Of a DNA stretch of 64,000 bases, positions 1 to 9,800 are shown one piece after another. Position 1 is the first letter of the stretch. Each line of letters opens with the position of its first letter. The DNA is from Branchiostoma floridae (Eukaryota; Chordata; Leptocardii; Amphioxiformes; Branchiostomatidae): positions 18,191,838 through 18,255,837 of the forward strand of contig NC_049985.1 in assembly GCF_000003815.2 (NCBI RefSeq), in the 5' to 3' direction. The position numbers and the translations under genes are program-made. The notes below the pieces were generated by a model. The model saw only the letters and a program-made list of their open reading frames with translations, was not told the origin of the DNA and did no database searches.

Positions 1-420
1 TTGTTTCCCCCGATTTACCCTAAGTTATTACCACCACAGAACCAAGAAAAAGTCCAAAATATATGTAAATTGAAAATAGTTTCCGTCAAGCCGCTCAGGC
101 CCGCGAGCTCCTGTGCAATACGTAAATAAATTTTAGGGAGCGGGGCGCGCGCCGCTTCGTGGCGCAAATCTACTAGAAATCCAGGTACAAATGCTTTTTA
201 GGTGTTGTTTTAATATCAAAACAATGAAACAGCTTCTATAAAGCAAATATTTATCCCTCTATTAAGCAGCTATTTTGAGCCATTCTGTTTTGCTTTTTTT
301 AAAAGGGGTGAGAGATCTGCTTCTCGATGAAAATCATGAAAAAGTATGACGCAAAGGACATTTCCAAATGGGAATGCAGTGTTTTATTGGCATCTTGACT
401 ATTTTTTTCAAAGTCGATAG
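1..420. other. no gene seen
   Basis: I see no exon with flanking splice sites and no recognisable protein in this AT-rich stretch. It is presumably intron or upstream sequence of the gene whose first visible exon starts at 885. Confidence 0.4.
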
Positions 421-518
421 GAGGGGGGAGGGCCAAGCAAAAAAATTTTGACTTGGGGGGAGGGCCTAGCAAAAAAAAATTTACCTGGGGGGAGGGCCAA
501 GCAAAAAATATTTGACCC
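421..518. repeat. short tandem repeat, about 32-bp unit, 3 copies
   Basis: A unit of GGGGGGAGGGCCAAGC followed by an A/T-rich spacer is repeated three times with small changes. No coding potential is seen. Confidence 0.75.
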
Positions 519-884
519 GACCCTCTGGCGACCGGCCCTCCCCCCTCACTAAACGCCGTACGGTCCCTTATTACATTTTGTTACAAATATCTATTTTGTA
601 TGGAGTAAGTAAAGATGATCATATACTAGTATATATATGCATGTATACATATACTGTATCAGGCATGCAGATTAGGTCTTGTGCCATCCAATTGTTCCAC
701 AAGGACCTGAGGTCCAGGTCCTAAAATGTGGCATTGAGATAGCCCAGCACCATGTTTTTTATTTTTTTATTTCTACTTTTACTTTTTGGATGCCGCCTTT
801 TCAATGCTTTATTTAGCCTAGACATATCTTTTGGCCTCTATTCCATCATGTACTCATATCTATGTGCCTTATATTCTCTTGCAG

Positions 885-2300
885 TTCAACAGCCCCACAT
901 CATATCAAGGTCGAACCTTTCAGGATAAGTCCACAAAACTTGTGGTAAAGATGAATGAGTACACCGGCCCGCCATCAGCAGGAGACTGGTACACACTGGA
1001 AAACCACATCAATGACAGAGAAGCCTTCATTGGCGAATTTCACAACATTCAAAAAAGGTTGAGAGAGAATGAGGAATCTTCAGACGAAGAGGATGATGTG
1101 TACATAAAAGGAAAGGAAGGAAATGAGTCAGTTGAGGATGTGTACAGCTTCAGTTCATCAGAGGGAGAAAAGGAGGATGGCAGAGATGATGATGAAGATA
1201 GTATGGAAGGGCAAGGAGACCTCAAAGTTCGAGGTGGAATTGGTGGGCCCAGAGGCAAAAGGTACAAAATAGAACAGCAGCGCGAAAATGTGGAGTCTGA
1301 CAGCAGTATTGAAGAGGATCCTGTGCCAAAGAAAAAGAGAAGAGGAAAGAAGTCAGACAGCAGCAGTGAAGAGGATCCTGTGCCAAAGAAAAAGAGAAGA
1401 GGAAAGAAGTCAGACAGCAGCAGTGAAGAGGATCCTGTACCAAAGAAAAAGAGAAAACAGAAAAAGTACGACAGCAGTATTGAAGAGGATCCTGTGCCAA
1501 AGAAAAAGAGAAGAGGAAAGAAGTCTGACAGCAGCAGTGAAGAGGATCCTGTGCCAAAGAAAAAGAGAAGAGGGAAGAAGTCAGACAGCAGCAGTGAAGA
1601 GGATCCTGTGCCCAAGAAAAAGAGAAGAGGGAAGAAGTCAGACAGCAGCAGTGAAGAGGATCCTGTGCCAAAGAAAAAGAGAAAAGGGAAGAAGTCAGAC
1701 AGCAGCAGTGAAGAGGATCCTGTGCCAAAGAAAAAGAGAAGAGGGAAGAAGTCAGACAGCAGCAGTGAAGAGGATCCTGTGCCAAAGAAAAAGAGAAAAC
1801 GGAAGAAGTACGACAGCAGCAGTGAAGAGGATCCTGTGCGAAAGAAAAAGAGAAGAGGGAAGAAGTCAGACAGCAGCAGTGAAGAGGATCCTGTGCCAAA
1901 GAAAAAGAGAAGAGGGAAGAAGTCAGACAGCAGCAGTGAAGAGGATCCTGTGCCAAAGAAAAAGAGAAGAGGGAAGAAGTCAGACAGCAGCAGTGAAGAG
2001 GATCCTGTGCCAAAGAAAAAGAGAAAACAGAAAAAGTACGACAGCAGCAGTGAAGAGGATCCTGTGCGAAAGAAAAAGAGAAGAGGGAAGAAGTCCAACA
2101 GCAGTAGTAAAGAGGATCCTGTGCCAAAGAAAAAGAGAAGACAGAAGAAGATTGAGCTTAAAGACAATTTTGAGGATGCTGTTCACCAGATCAGAGCGCT
2201 CCACCCTGACATAGACACTGTGGATGAAGCAACACTGCTGCACAAAAACCGGCATGGGTGGAGAAAGGTCATTGCCCGACTAAAAGGAGATCCTGAAGAC
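885..2300 (+). CDS. exon of charged nuclear-type repeat protein
   Basis: This is the first visible exon of an unrecognised gene. An acceptor (TTCTCTTGCAG) ends at 884 and a donor (GTGAGT) starts at 2301, giving 472 codons with phase-0 introns on both sides. The first ~55 codons are ordinary sequence, followed by an acidic stretch rich in E, D and S. Then come 15 tandem copies of a 19-residue unit, typically SDSSSEEDPVPKKKRRGKK. Each unit joins a casein-kinase-2-like acidic serine cluster to a lysine/arginine cluster; the PKKKRK variants resemble a classical nuclear localisation signal. A non-repetitive tail follows (HPDIDTVDEATLLHKNRHGW). The architecture recalls nucleolar phosphoproteins such as Nopp140, but that is analogy, not homology. 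A nuclear location is inferred. Reading through the donor would stop at 2366. The 5' exons lie outside the window or were not recognised. Confidence 0.75.
1296..2150 (+). repeat. 57-bp coding minisatellite, 15 copies
   Basis: There are 15 head-to-tail copies of a 57-bp unit, all in frame (855 bp). Each carries GGATCC in the E-D-P codons, so the array has a BamHI site every 57 bp. Variants (I for S, Y for S, R for P, RKQKK or RKRKK endings) recur in order: the Y-initial unit follows the KQKK or KRKK unit each time. This suggests higher-order duplication of two- or three-unit blocks. Long open frames on other strands and frames here are side effects of the repeat. Confidence 0.95.
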
Positions 2301-2394
2301 GTGAGTTTACATGATACCACTTACTACTCAGTAAAGGAAATGTTAAATCAAGCATGCAAAGTTTAGATATTATCTAATCGCTAAGTGTAGATAA

Positions 2395-2749
2395 AGCCAC
2401 ACCAATTTTATTCGTTGTTTCTTGGATTCTTTCAGAAAAAAATTGGGTCGGTCGGTGGAAAAAAAGATTATAAAAAAACTTTTCAAAAGTCGGGGGTAGG
2501 AGAGATTAGACAGGAAAACCTAAACTTGCAACATTTAGGGGGCAGCAAAGTCCAAAGTTTGAAGAAAAATTATAAAGGTACCATCCAAAATACAGCTACT
2601 GGAATTTGAGGCCCATAGTTAATTTGAGAAAGGAGAGGCAGTGAAATTTTGTCAACATGAGGTGTGGCCATCAATTTGAAATTTTTTTTTTTCAAATAGG
2701 AAAAAAGGGTCGGGAAAACCCGAGAACCACAAATAAAATTGGTGTGGCC
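2395..2749. mobile_element. MITE, GGCCACACC-type (Harbinger-like), divergent
   Basis: The terminal inverted repeats read (A/G)GCCACACCAATTTTATT at the left and its reverse complement at the right. A TAA target duplication is present on both sides (2392-2394 and 2750-2752). It is related to the four copies at 17817, 25912, 29475 and 31896 but has its own interior. It lies in the intron after the 19-residue repeat exon and has no transposase. Confidence 0.75.
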
Positions 2750-2765
2750 TAAGGCTTATTGCATG

Positions 2766-3492
2766 NNNNNNNNNNNNNNNNNNNNNNNNNNNNNNNNNNN
2801 NNNNNNNNNNNNNNNNNNNNNNNNNNNNNNNNNNNNNNNNNNNNNNNNNNNNNNNNNNNNNNNNNNNNNNNNNNNNNNNNNNNNNNNNNNNNNNNNNNNN
2901 NNNNNNNNNNNNNNNNNNNNNNNNNNNNNNNNNNNNNNNNNNNNNNNNNNNNNNNNNNNNNNNNNNNNNNNNNNNNNNNNNNNNNNNNNNNNNNNNNNNN
3001 NNNNNNNNNNNNNNNNNNNNNNNNNNNNNNNNNNNNNNNNNNNNNNNNNNNNNNNNNNNNNNNNNNNNNNNNNNNNNNNNNNNNNNNNNNNNNNNNNNNN
3101 NNNNNNNNNNNNNNNNNNNNNNNNNNNNNNNNNNNNNNNNNNNNNNNNNNNNNNNNNNNNNNNNNNNNNNNNNNNNNNNNNNNNNNNNNNNNNNNNNNNN
3201 NNNNNNNNNNNNNNNNNNNNNNNNNNNNNNNNNNNNNNNNNNNNNNNNNNNNNNNNNNNNNNNNNNNNNNNNNNNNNNNNNNNNNNNNNNNNNNNNNNNN
3301 NNNNNNNNNNNNNNNNNNNNNNNNNNNNNNNNNNNNNNNNNNNNNNNNNNNNNNNNNNNNNNNNNNNNNNNNNNNNNNNNNNNNNNNNNNNNNNNNNNNN
3401 NNNNNNNNNNNNNNNNNNNNNNNNNNNNNNNNNNNNNNNNNNNNNNNNNNNNNNNNNNNNNNNNNNNNNNNNNNNNNNNNNNNNNNNNNNNN
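2766..3492. other. assembly gap (727 N)
   Basis: Unsequenced. An additional exon of the plus-strand gene could be hidden here. Open frames made of X in this gap are meaningless. Confidence 0.99.
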
Positions 3493-3730
3493 GAAGAGGC
3501 CTGGCTTTGGGTTTGATCTTTTGATTACCAGTCTGCGATTTGTGTCTTGCAAACAAGATGGTACAAGTTTGTTGTGTGTTGGGCTTGTCCTACAATGTTA
3601 CAAATTTATAATAAACTAGCTTTTTGATAATCTTGGTCCCCCTAAATGTCCCATGCCAGAAATTCAGCTGATGAAGCTGTCAATACGATAACTCAAACAT
3701 TTGTTTACTTTACCCTTTATCATTTTTCAG

Positions 3731-3994
3731 TTACGAGACGTCTCTAGCACCATGCCCACCCACATCACCGTGGCAACTCTCAGCCCAAGGTGCTACCGGG
3801 AGGCCAAAGCCATCATGCGCAAATGGTCTTCCGGTAGGTGCCTTGGGCAGGGAAAGAGTGTCGATGTGACACAGTCCATATTCCAGCCCCTCAATGGTGT
3901 GAACAATGAGGAGCAATTGTTTGTATTGTTAAAAGACTTCAGCACTGGTAAAACCAGCAGACAACAGTTTCATCATCAGGCGAAAGCAAACAAG
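3731..3994 (+). CDS. second visible exon of the charged repeat protein gene
   Basis: The exon has 88 codons, bounded by an acceptor (CATTTTTCAG) ending at 3730 and a donor (GTAGGC) at 3995. Both introns are phase 0, matching the exons at 885-2300 and 4637-6193. The encoded segment (for example HITVATLSPRCYREAKAIMR and EEQLFVLLKDFSTGKTSRQQ) is compact and not low-complexity. I do not recognise a named domain. It is assigned to the same gene from strand, order and phase. An extra exon could lie in the gap 5' of it. Confidence 0.65.
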
Positions 3995-4636
3995 GTAGGC
4001 CTCTTTCCAATTGACAAAATATCATAGGCCAGTCATAAATGCATGTCCTGTTGGAACGTAGCTGGATTAGCAGGCAATGAATTTAATAAGTTGCTTACAC
4101 TAAGTTACAGGGAGTTGAAATACATGTATGTACATTGTAGTGCTAGTTGTTAGCTTGGACAATATACAATCATTTAGACTGATGCTTGTTGTCCTGCCAT
4201 TTTGATGCTTGTCATAAGAAAAGAGATAAATCTGCCACGTACATTAAGGATGTATTTTTCTTTTCCCAATAATTTCTCCTTTCTTGATTTTTCTTAGACT
4301 ATTTTTTCACATACATGATTGATGTCTATATCTACTACTTGTCAACATGATTCTATAACCTACATGTATAACCTAATTATGATGTTCTAGGAAAATCAAA
4401 AGAGTATTTTTAAGTGTCAGTTTTGTAGTTACAATTTGCAGTGTCTAAGTTCATGTACATGTAAAAACAGAATGCTAAATGTATGATGTATCAGATTCAC
4501 AAAATGTAGACCAAAAAATTTGAGATACACGTATAACAGAAATGATATGATTTTTTAATGGAATTGTAGAGAGCTTTTTGCAATTTACATGGTCAGGCAC
4601 TTCGGTGATGGATTTACGTATTATTCTTTCTTTCAG

Positions 4637-6193
4637 AAAAACAACTCAACAGTACGCAATTCACAGGAGAAGAGCAATCCCCAAACTGGCCAAAGTGAGA
4701 TACAGAAAATGGAAAGCAAGAAAAAACAACTCACAGAGGAAATTGCAATGTTGGAAGAGGCGAGGGCACACCTCAAGAGAGAGATAGCCATGTTAGAAGA
4801 AAAGAAGAATTGTTTCTCAGTCAATGACCTGGAAGTACACAATGAGACAGTAGCATGGGGGGTTCAAGATGGCACAGATCATGATCAGAACGAAGATGAA
4901 CAGGTGTGTTCTGCTGAAGATGGAAAGGATAAGGAGACAGGAAGTCAAGAGGGAAACCAGAAGGAAAGAGAGAAGAGGAAAACGTTTCAGTCAGGGGAAG
5001 AGGAAACTGAACAGGTGTGTTCTGCTGAAGATGGAAAGGATAAGGAGACAGGAAGTCAAGAGGGAAACCAGAAGGAAAGAGAGAAGAGGAAAACGTTTCA
5101 GCAAAGGGAAGGGGAAGCTGAACAGGTGTGTTCTGCTGAAGATGGAAAGGATAAGGAGACTGGAAGTCAAGAGGGAAACCAGAAGGAAAGAGAGAAGAGG
5201 AAAACGTTTCAGCAAAGGGAAGGGGAAGCTGAACAGGTGTGTTCTGCTGAAGATGGAAAGGATAAGGAGACAGGAAGTCAAGAGGGAAACCAGAAGGAAA
5301 GAGAGAAGAGGAAAACGTTTCAGCAAAGGGAAGAGGAAGCTGAACAGAGAAAGAGGATGGAGCAAACCAACGAAAGGGATACGCCCATACAGGAAGGCTC
5401 ATGGGTCGGTGTTTGGTACGAGGGGGACAGGAAGCGTGATCCAGGAAAGTGGTACCCCGGGGAAGTTTTAGAAGTCCACAAAGANNNNNNNNNNNNNNNN
5501 NNNNNNNNNNNNNNNNNNNNNNNNNNNNNNNNNNNNNNNNNNNNNNNNNNNNNNNNNNNNNNNNNNNNNNNNNNNNNNNNNNNNNNNNNNNNNNNNNNNN
5601 NNNNNNNNNNNNNNNNNNNNNNNNNNNNNNNNNNNNNNNNNNNNNNNNNNNNNNNNNNNNNNNNNNNNNNNNNNNNNNNNNNNNNNNNNNNNNNNNNNNN
5701 NNNNNNNNNNNNNTTCAGCAAAGGGAAGGGGAAGCTGAACAGGTGTGTTCTGCTGAAGATGGAAAGGATAAGGAGACAGGAGGTCAAGAGGGAACCAGAG
5801 GAAAGAGAGAAGAGGAAAACGTTTCAGCAAAGGGAAGAGGAAGCTGAACAGAGAAAGAGGATGGAGCAAACCAAGGAAAGGGATAGGCCCATACAGGAAG
5901 GCTCATGGGTCGGTGTTTGGTACGAGGGGGACAGGAAGCGTGATCCAGGAAAGTGGTACCCCGGGGAAGTTTTAGAAGTCCACAAAGACGAGCTGAGTGT
6001 TGACTTTTTACATCCAGACCCATCAGGCGGCTATACAAAACCAAAATCAAAGGATGAAGCACTGGTTAAGATGGTCTTCGTTCTCCACACTGACCTGCAT
6101 GTTAAGCAGGTAAGTGAGAAAAAGTGGGAGGTAAAAGAAAAAAGGGTTCTGGATAAGAAATGCAAGCGTTTCAAGCCCCCACGTAGGTTGTAA
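4637..6193 (+). CDS. third visible, probably terminal exon: coiled coil, 37-residue repeats, C-terminal module
   Basis: The acceptor (TTTCTTTCAG) ends at 4636, phase 0. The exon encodes a coiled-coil-like segment (KKKQLTEEIAMLEEARAHLK), then four in-frame copies of a 37-residue highly charged repeat beginning VCSAEDGKDKE, an assembly gap, a fifth partial repeat, and a C-terminal module (GSWVGVWYEGDRKRDPGKWY, then FLHPDPSGGYTKPKSKDEAL). The module resembles the small basic W-x-V ... WYPG tail domains of transposon-related invertebrate proteins; this is inference. The frame stays open to a stop at 6193. A GTAAGT at 6110 could end the exon instead, but the read-through tail (KKWEVKEKRVLDKK) looks like a natural continuation. 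The repeat copy after the gap has two single-base deletions that shift frame, and 5852-5988 repeats 5348-5484. The assembled exon is therefore probably not one real allele. Confidence 0.6.
   Translation, partial: KNNSTVRNSQEKSNPQTGQSEIQKMESKKKQLTEEIAMLEEARAHLKREIAMLEEKKNCFSVNDLEVHNETVAWGVQDGTDHDQNEDEQVCSAEDGKDKETGSQEGNQKEREKRKTFQSGEEETEQVCSAEDGKDKETGSQEGNQKEREKRKTFQQREGEAEQVCSAEDGKDKETGSQEGNQKEREKRKTFQQREGEAEQVCSAEDGKDKETGSQEGNQKEREKRKTFQQREEEAEQRKRMEQTNERDTPIQEGSWVGVWYEGDRKRDPGKWYPGEVLEVHKXXXXXXXXXXXXXXXXXXXXXXXXXXXXXXXXXXXXXXXXXXXXXXXXXXXXXXXXXXXXXXXXXXXXXXXXXXXXXFSKGKGKLNRCVLLKMERIRRQEVKREPEEREKRKTFQQREEEAEQRKRMEQTKERDRPIQEGSWVGVWYEGDRKRDPGKWYPGEVLEVHKDELSVDFLHPDPSGGYTKPKSKDEALVKMVFVLHTDLHVKQVSEKKWEVKEKRVLDKKCKRFKPPRRL
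4904..5347 (+). repeat. 111-bp coding tandem repeat, 4 copies
   Basis: Four 37-codon units start VCSAEDGKDKE and end near EAEQ. They are almost identical apart from the last residues of the first copy. A fifth copy follows the gap at about 5714-5851 and is out of frame at its start. Confidence 0.92.
5485..5713. other. assembly gap (229 N) inside a repeat exon
   Basis: The gap is flanked by near-identical sequence: 5348-5484 is repeated at 5852-5988 with two substitutions in the aligned part. The assembler probably placed two overlapping or allelic contigs in series. Confidence 0.95.
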
Positions 6194-6279
6194 GATTGAG
6201 ATTTTGTTAAGTTGCATTATTAGGCCTCTTGACTAGCAATGCCAACGTTTTAAACTACGGAATTTCCATTTCTTAAAGG

Positions 6280-6459
6280 AAAAGCTCACAAAATTAGGAA
6301 AGCAGTACTTTCCAAAAGGAAATTATACCTGGGTGGTCAGGAAAACGTGTTGGGAGAGCGTGAAGTTCAACTGTTGGATGACATGAAAAGTGTGGGAAAT
6401 CGGCTTTTTGGTATATTTCCTTTTGCAAAGTACTTCTTTCCTAATTTTGTGAGCTTTTC
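6280..6459. mobile_element. foldback MITE
   Basis: There are inverted arms of about 50 bp: AAAAGCTCACAAAATTAGGA with following sequence at the left, and the reverse complement ending GTGAGCTTTT at the right. No coding capacity is seen. It lies between the end of the plus-strand gene and the last visible exon of the minus-strand gene. Confidence 0.75.
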
Positions 6460-6685
6460 GGTTTAAACTCAAAATCTATTATGTTTATCCATGTGAAAAT
6501 TACTTTTGAATGGATATAGGGACTGTGGCTATTTCTTTTAAGGTCATCAGTCAATGCTAATATTTTAAAGACCTTATCCTTAAACATTAAAAAGTAAAAT
6601 TGTTATCCATTAAATGGTTTCCATCACGTTGGAGAAAGCATTTTTTTACACATCACTGAAAACAAGCCAATAACAGCAAACTTAC

Positions 6686-6807
6686 TTTTGGAGGTTGAAA
6701 TGAGCCTTTCTTCTGGTCCTCACCTCCAGTATGTCTGCCTTTGTTCTGGCCCGTGACAGCAACTCTTTCAGATCATCGCATTCATCACATTTGGTACACC
6801 GGTTTTT
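6686..6807 (-). CDS. Ulp1-like gene, last visible exon
   Basis: The acceptor is CTTGCAG and the donor GTAAGT. Only one frame is open. It enters in phase 0 and encodes RCTKCDECDDLKELLSRART with a following basic stretch (RRKAHFNLQ). The paired CxxCxxC cysteines suggest metal binding, but this is untested. It leaves in phase 2, and I found no partner exon further along. Confidence 0.6.
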
Positions 6808-9800
6808 CTGCAAGAAATTTGTAAGATAAATCTTTCAGTAAGTGCATAATCTTCAGTAATCAAAAATCAGTGATGAAAAAACACAGACATCATTTCACAG
6901 GTTTGGGTAATTTTCTGTAAAATAAGTGACTGTAGTGATTAGATTTTTTTGCCACGTAGATGGACAAAGCTATAAACTTTAAACCATGATGAACAAAATG
7001 TTGCATTTCTGCTCTTTTACCTGTATCATTGAAATGTAAGAATGAATGAATTAAACTAGCGTGAAATGACTTCAAAAAATTAACATCTTTTGTTAAAGTT
7101 TCATACATCTTGGCAAGGCAGGAGAAACTTACTGCAGGAATCTTGACATGTGGAAACTCTTTCTTCCACATTCATAAATCTGGATCTCTTCAGAGCATTT
7201 TCATACCAGTGGTCCTCTTCATAGTGTTTGAAGACATCATTTTTTCTGACGCACTGTGGCAAGTTGACATCACTGCTGTTTGGCATTGATTCACCATACT
7301 TCTTGGCATACTGTAGCATCCATTCCTTAGCAGTCAGGTACCTGCTGGTGGGGTACTCCATCGCCTGTCTGCCATCTCTGAAGTCTGGGTATCTTCCCCT
7401 CTCGTACTCACTTTTAACTTCATAGAACCTATGACAAACATTGAAGTATGATACCAAAATGTGTAAAAGGATTTTTTAGCTGTGTCTTACTGTTAGTTCA
7501 TCAGGTACAATGTATTGTTTTGCTATTTACTTAATTATTACATATTTCATTGTTTCTTGTTTTTATTTGTTTATTGTCAGTTGTTTAACTAACATTTCAA
7601 CAAAGGCTTGCTCTCCACACACAACAGTGAAGTCAAAAGCTGTCCTAAATTTCTTTTGTATCCCTTACAGCATGTTTCTGTAAATCCACTGAAAAGGGAA
7701 ATCTTACTACCAAAAAGCATTACTGGAAATCTAAATGTCAGGCAGGAGAACACCTAGTAAAGCTAGCACTAATGCGAAGGAAGCTAAAATGCACTAAGTC
7801 TTGTTTTACAGATGATTGGAAGCTGTAGGTCCTCCCCTAAATGTACAATGCATGCACCTGATTTTTTCGGAGCTGATGTTGAAAACATGTCGAATGACAG
7901 CTTATTTCTCTTCACTAGTACCCAGGCCTAAAAGTATGTTTACTAAAGATGTCAAAAAGATATTTCTAGAGATGTGTGTAAAGCATGCCAAAGTAGACTA
8001 AGTTATCTTATAGATGGATTTGTTAGAATTGTTTTTAGTTACTAGATATTGAGTTATAGAACACATTATGTAAAAATTTGAAAAAAAAACCATATCCTTG
8101 ATACCCTTTGTAACCATGATTCATTAATTTGCAAAGTACAGCTCTGTTTGCAAAGTGGTCAAACCACACACAATGTAAATTTGGCAATATAATGGAAACC
8201 CTTTTAAGGAAATTTCACTCCAACCATACAGTAGGTGCAGTTTTGTGTCCGGCTTTAATGTCTGACATTGAGTAAGTTCTGTAACATATGGCAATACCCT
8301 TTAAAATTTTACATTTTGGATATACCTCTCCATTTAATACAAGAATCATACCTTGACCTGCTGATCCCATAGAGACGGCACCATGCCATGGGGCAAATTG
8401 CATGACCCATAGTGGAAAACTCGTAGGGTTTTCGCTTGGGTTCTTTTCTTCTATCAGCATGCTGCAAACCTGGAAANNNNNNNNNNNNNNNNNNNNNNNN
8501 NNNNNNNNNNNNNNNNNNNNNNNNNNNNNNNNNNNNNNNNNNNNNNNNNNNNNNNNNNNNNNNNNNNNNNNNNNNNNNNNNNNNNNNNNNNNNNNNNNNN
8601 NNNNNNNNNNNNNNNNNNNNNNNNNNNNNNNNNNNNNNNNNNNNNNNNNNNNNNNNNNNNNNNNNNNNNNNNNNNNNNNNNNNNNNNNNNNNNNNNNNNN
8701 NNNNNNNNNNNNNNNNNNNNNNNNNNNNNNNNNNNNNNNNNNNNNNNNNNNNNNNNNNNNNNNNNNNNNNNNNNNNNNNNNNNNNNNNNNNNNNNNNNNN
8801 NNNNNNNNNNNNNNNNNNNNNNNNNNNNNNNNNNNNNNNNNNNNNNNNNNNNNNNNNNNNNNNNNNNNNNNNNNNNNNNNNNNNNNNNNNNNNNNNNNNN
8901 NNNNNNNNNNNNNNNNNNNNNNNNNNNNNNNNNNNNNNNNNNNNNNNNNNNNNNNNNNNNNNNNNNNNNNNNNNNNNNNNNNNNNNNNNNNNNNNNNNNN
9001 NNNNNNNNNNNNNNNNNNNNNNNNNNNNNNNNNNNNNNNNNNNNNNNNNNNNNNNNNNNNNNNNNNNNNNNNNNNNNNNNNNNNNNNNNNNNNNNNNNNN
9101 NNNNNNNNNNNNNNNNNNNNNNNNNNNNNNNNNNNNNNNNNNNNNNNNNNNNNNNNNNNNNNNNNNNNNNNNNNNNNNNNNNNNNNNNNNNNNNNNNNNN
9201 NNNNNNNNNNNNNNNNNNNNNNNNNNNNNNNNNNNNNNNNNNNNNNNNNNNNNNNNNNNNNNNNNNNNNNNNNNNNNNNNNNNNNNNNNNNNNNNNNNNN
9301 NNNNNNNNNNNNNNNNNNNNNNNNNNNNNNNNNNNNNNNNNNNNNNNNNNNNNNNNNNNNNNNNNNNNNNNNNNNNNNNNNNNNNNNNNNNNNNNNNNNN
9401 NNNNNNNNNNNNNNNNNNNNNNNNNNNNNNNNNNNNNNNNNNNNTGTTCTTCTTACAAACAGGAAACAATGCTCTTCTTGCAAGTAGCTAGTTCACAAAT
9501 GCTGCATGCACTGTCTTGGCTGTGGCAAGTTCAAATATGAACATTAAATGTTCCACCTTGGTATTGAACTTCCCATTCAACAGTAAACCCTGACCCTTAT
9601 GAGGTGCATGAGTCATAGTTAAACTTGGAATTTTTTCTGGAAAACTTGTGCAAATGTGCCTGAAAGTTGCATGGCCTTTGACTATTATTTACAAGTTTAA
9701 CTTAAGTGCATTAGCTATTGGCACTTAAATCTTTGACAAACAGGTAAAAGTGTAGGTGTGATATGTACATTGGCTGTACTATATTTTGTATATTGATGGA

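Noticed and set aside
1049-2214. Long open frames on the minus strand and another plus frame across the repeat
   Set aside because: A 57-bp repeat is a multiple of three, so any frame without a stop in one unit stays open throughout. The true frame has splice sites and sensible composition.
2739-3619. Open frames spanning N gaps (also at 8215-9491, 12917-13661, 18956-19687, 32706-33084, 35760-37141)
   Set aside because: They consist mostly of unknown residues and only exist because N has no stop codons.
4821-5402. Minus-strand open frames rich in FPLP/SSLFPSG
   Set aside because: They are shadows of the 111-bp coding repeat.
6110-6115. GTAAGT donor inside the last plus-strand exon
   Set aside because: The frame continues with plausible protein (KKWEVKEKRVL) to a stop at 6193, and no downstream exon in phase was found. 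Kept only as an alternative.
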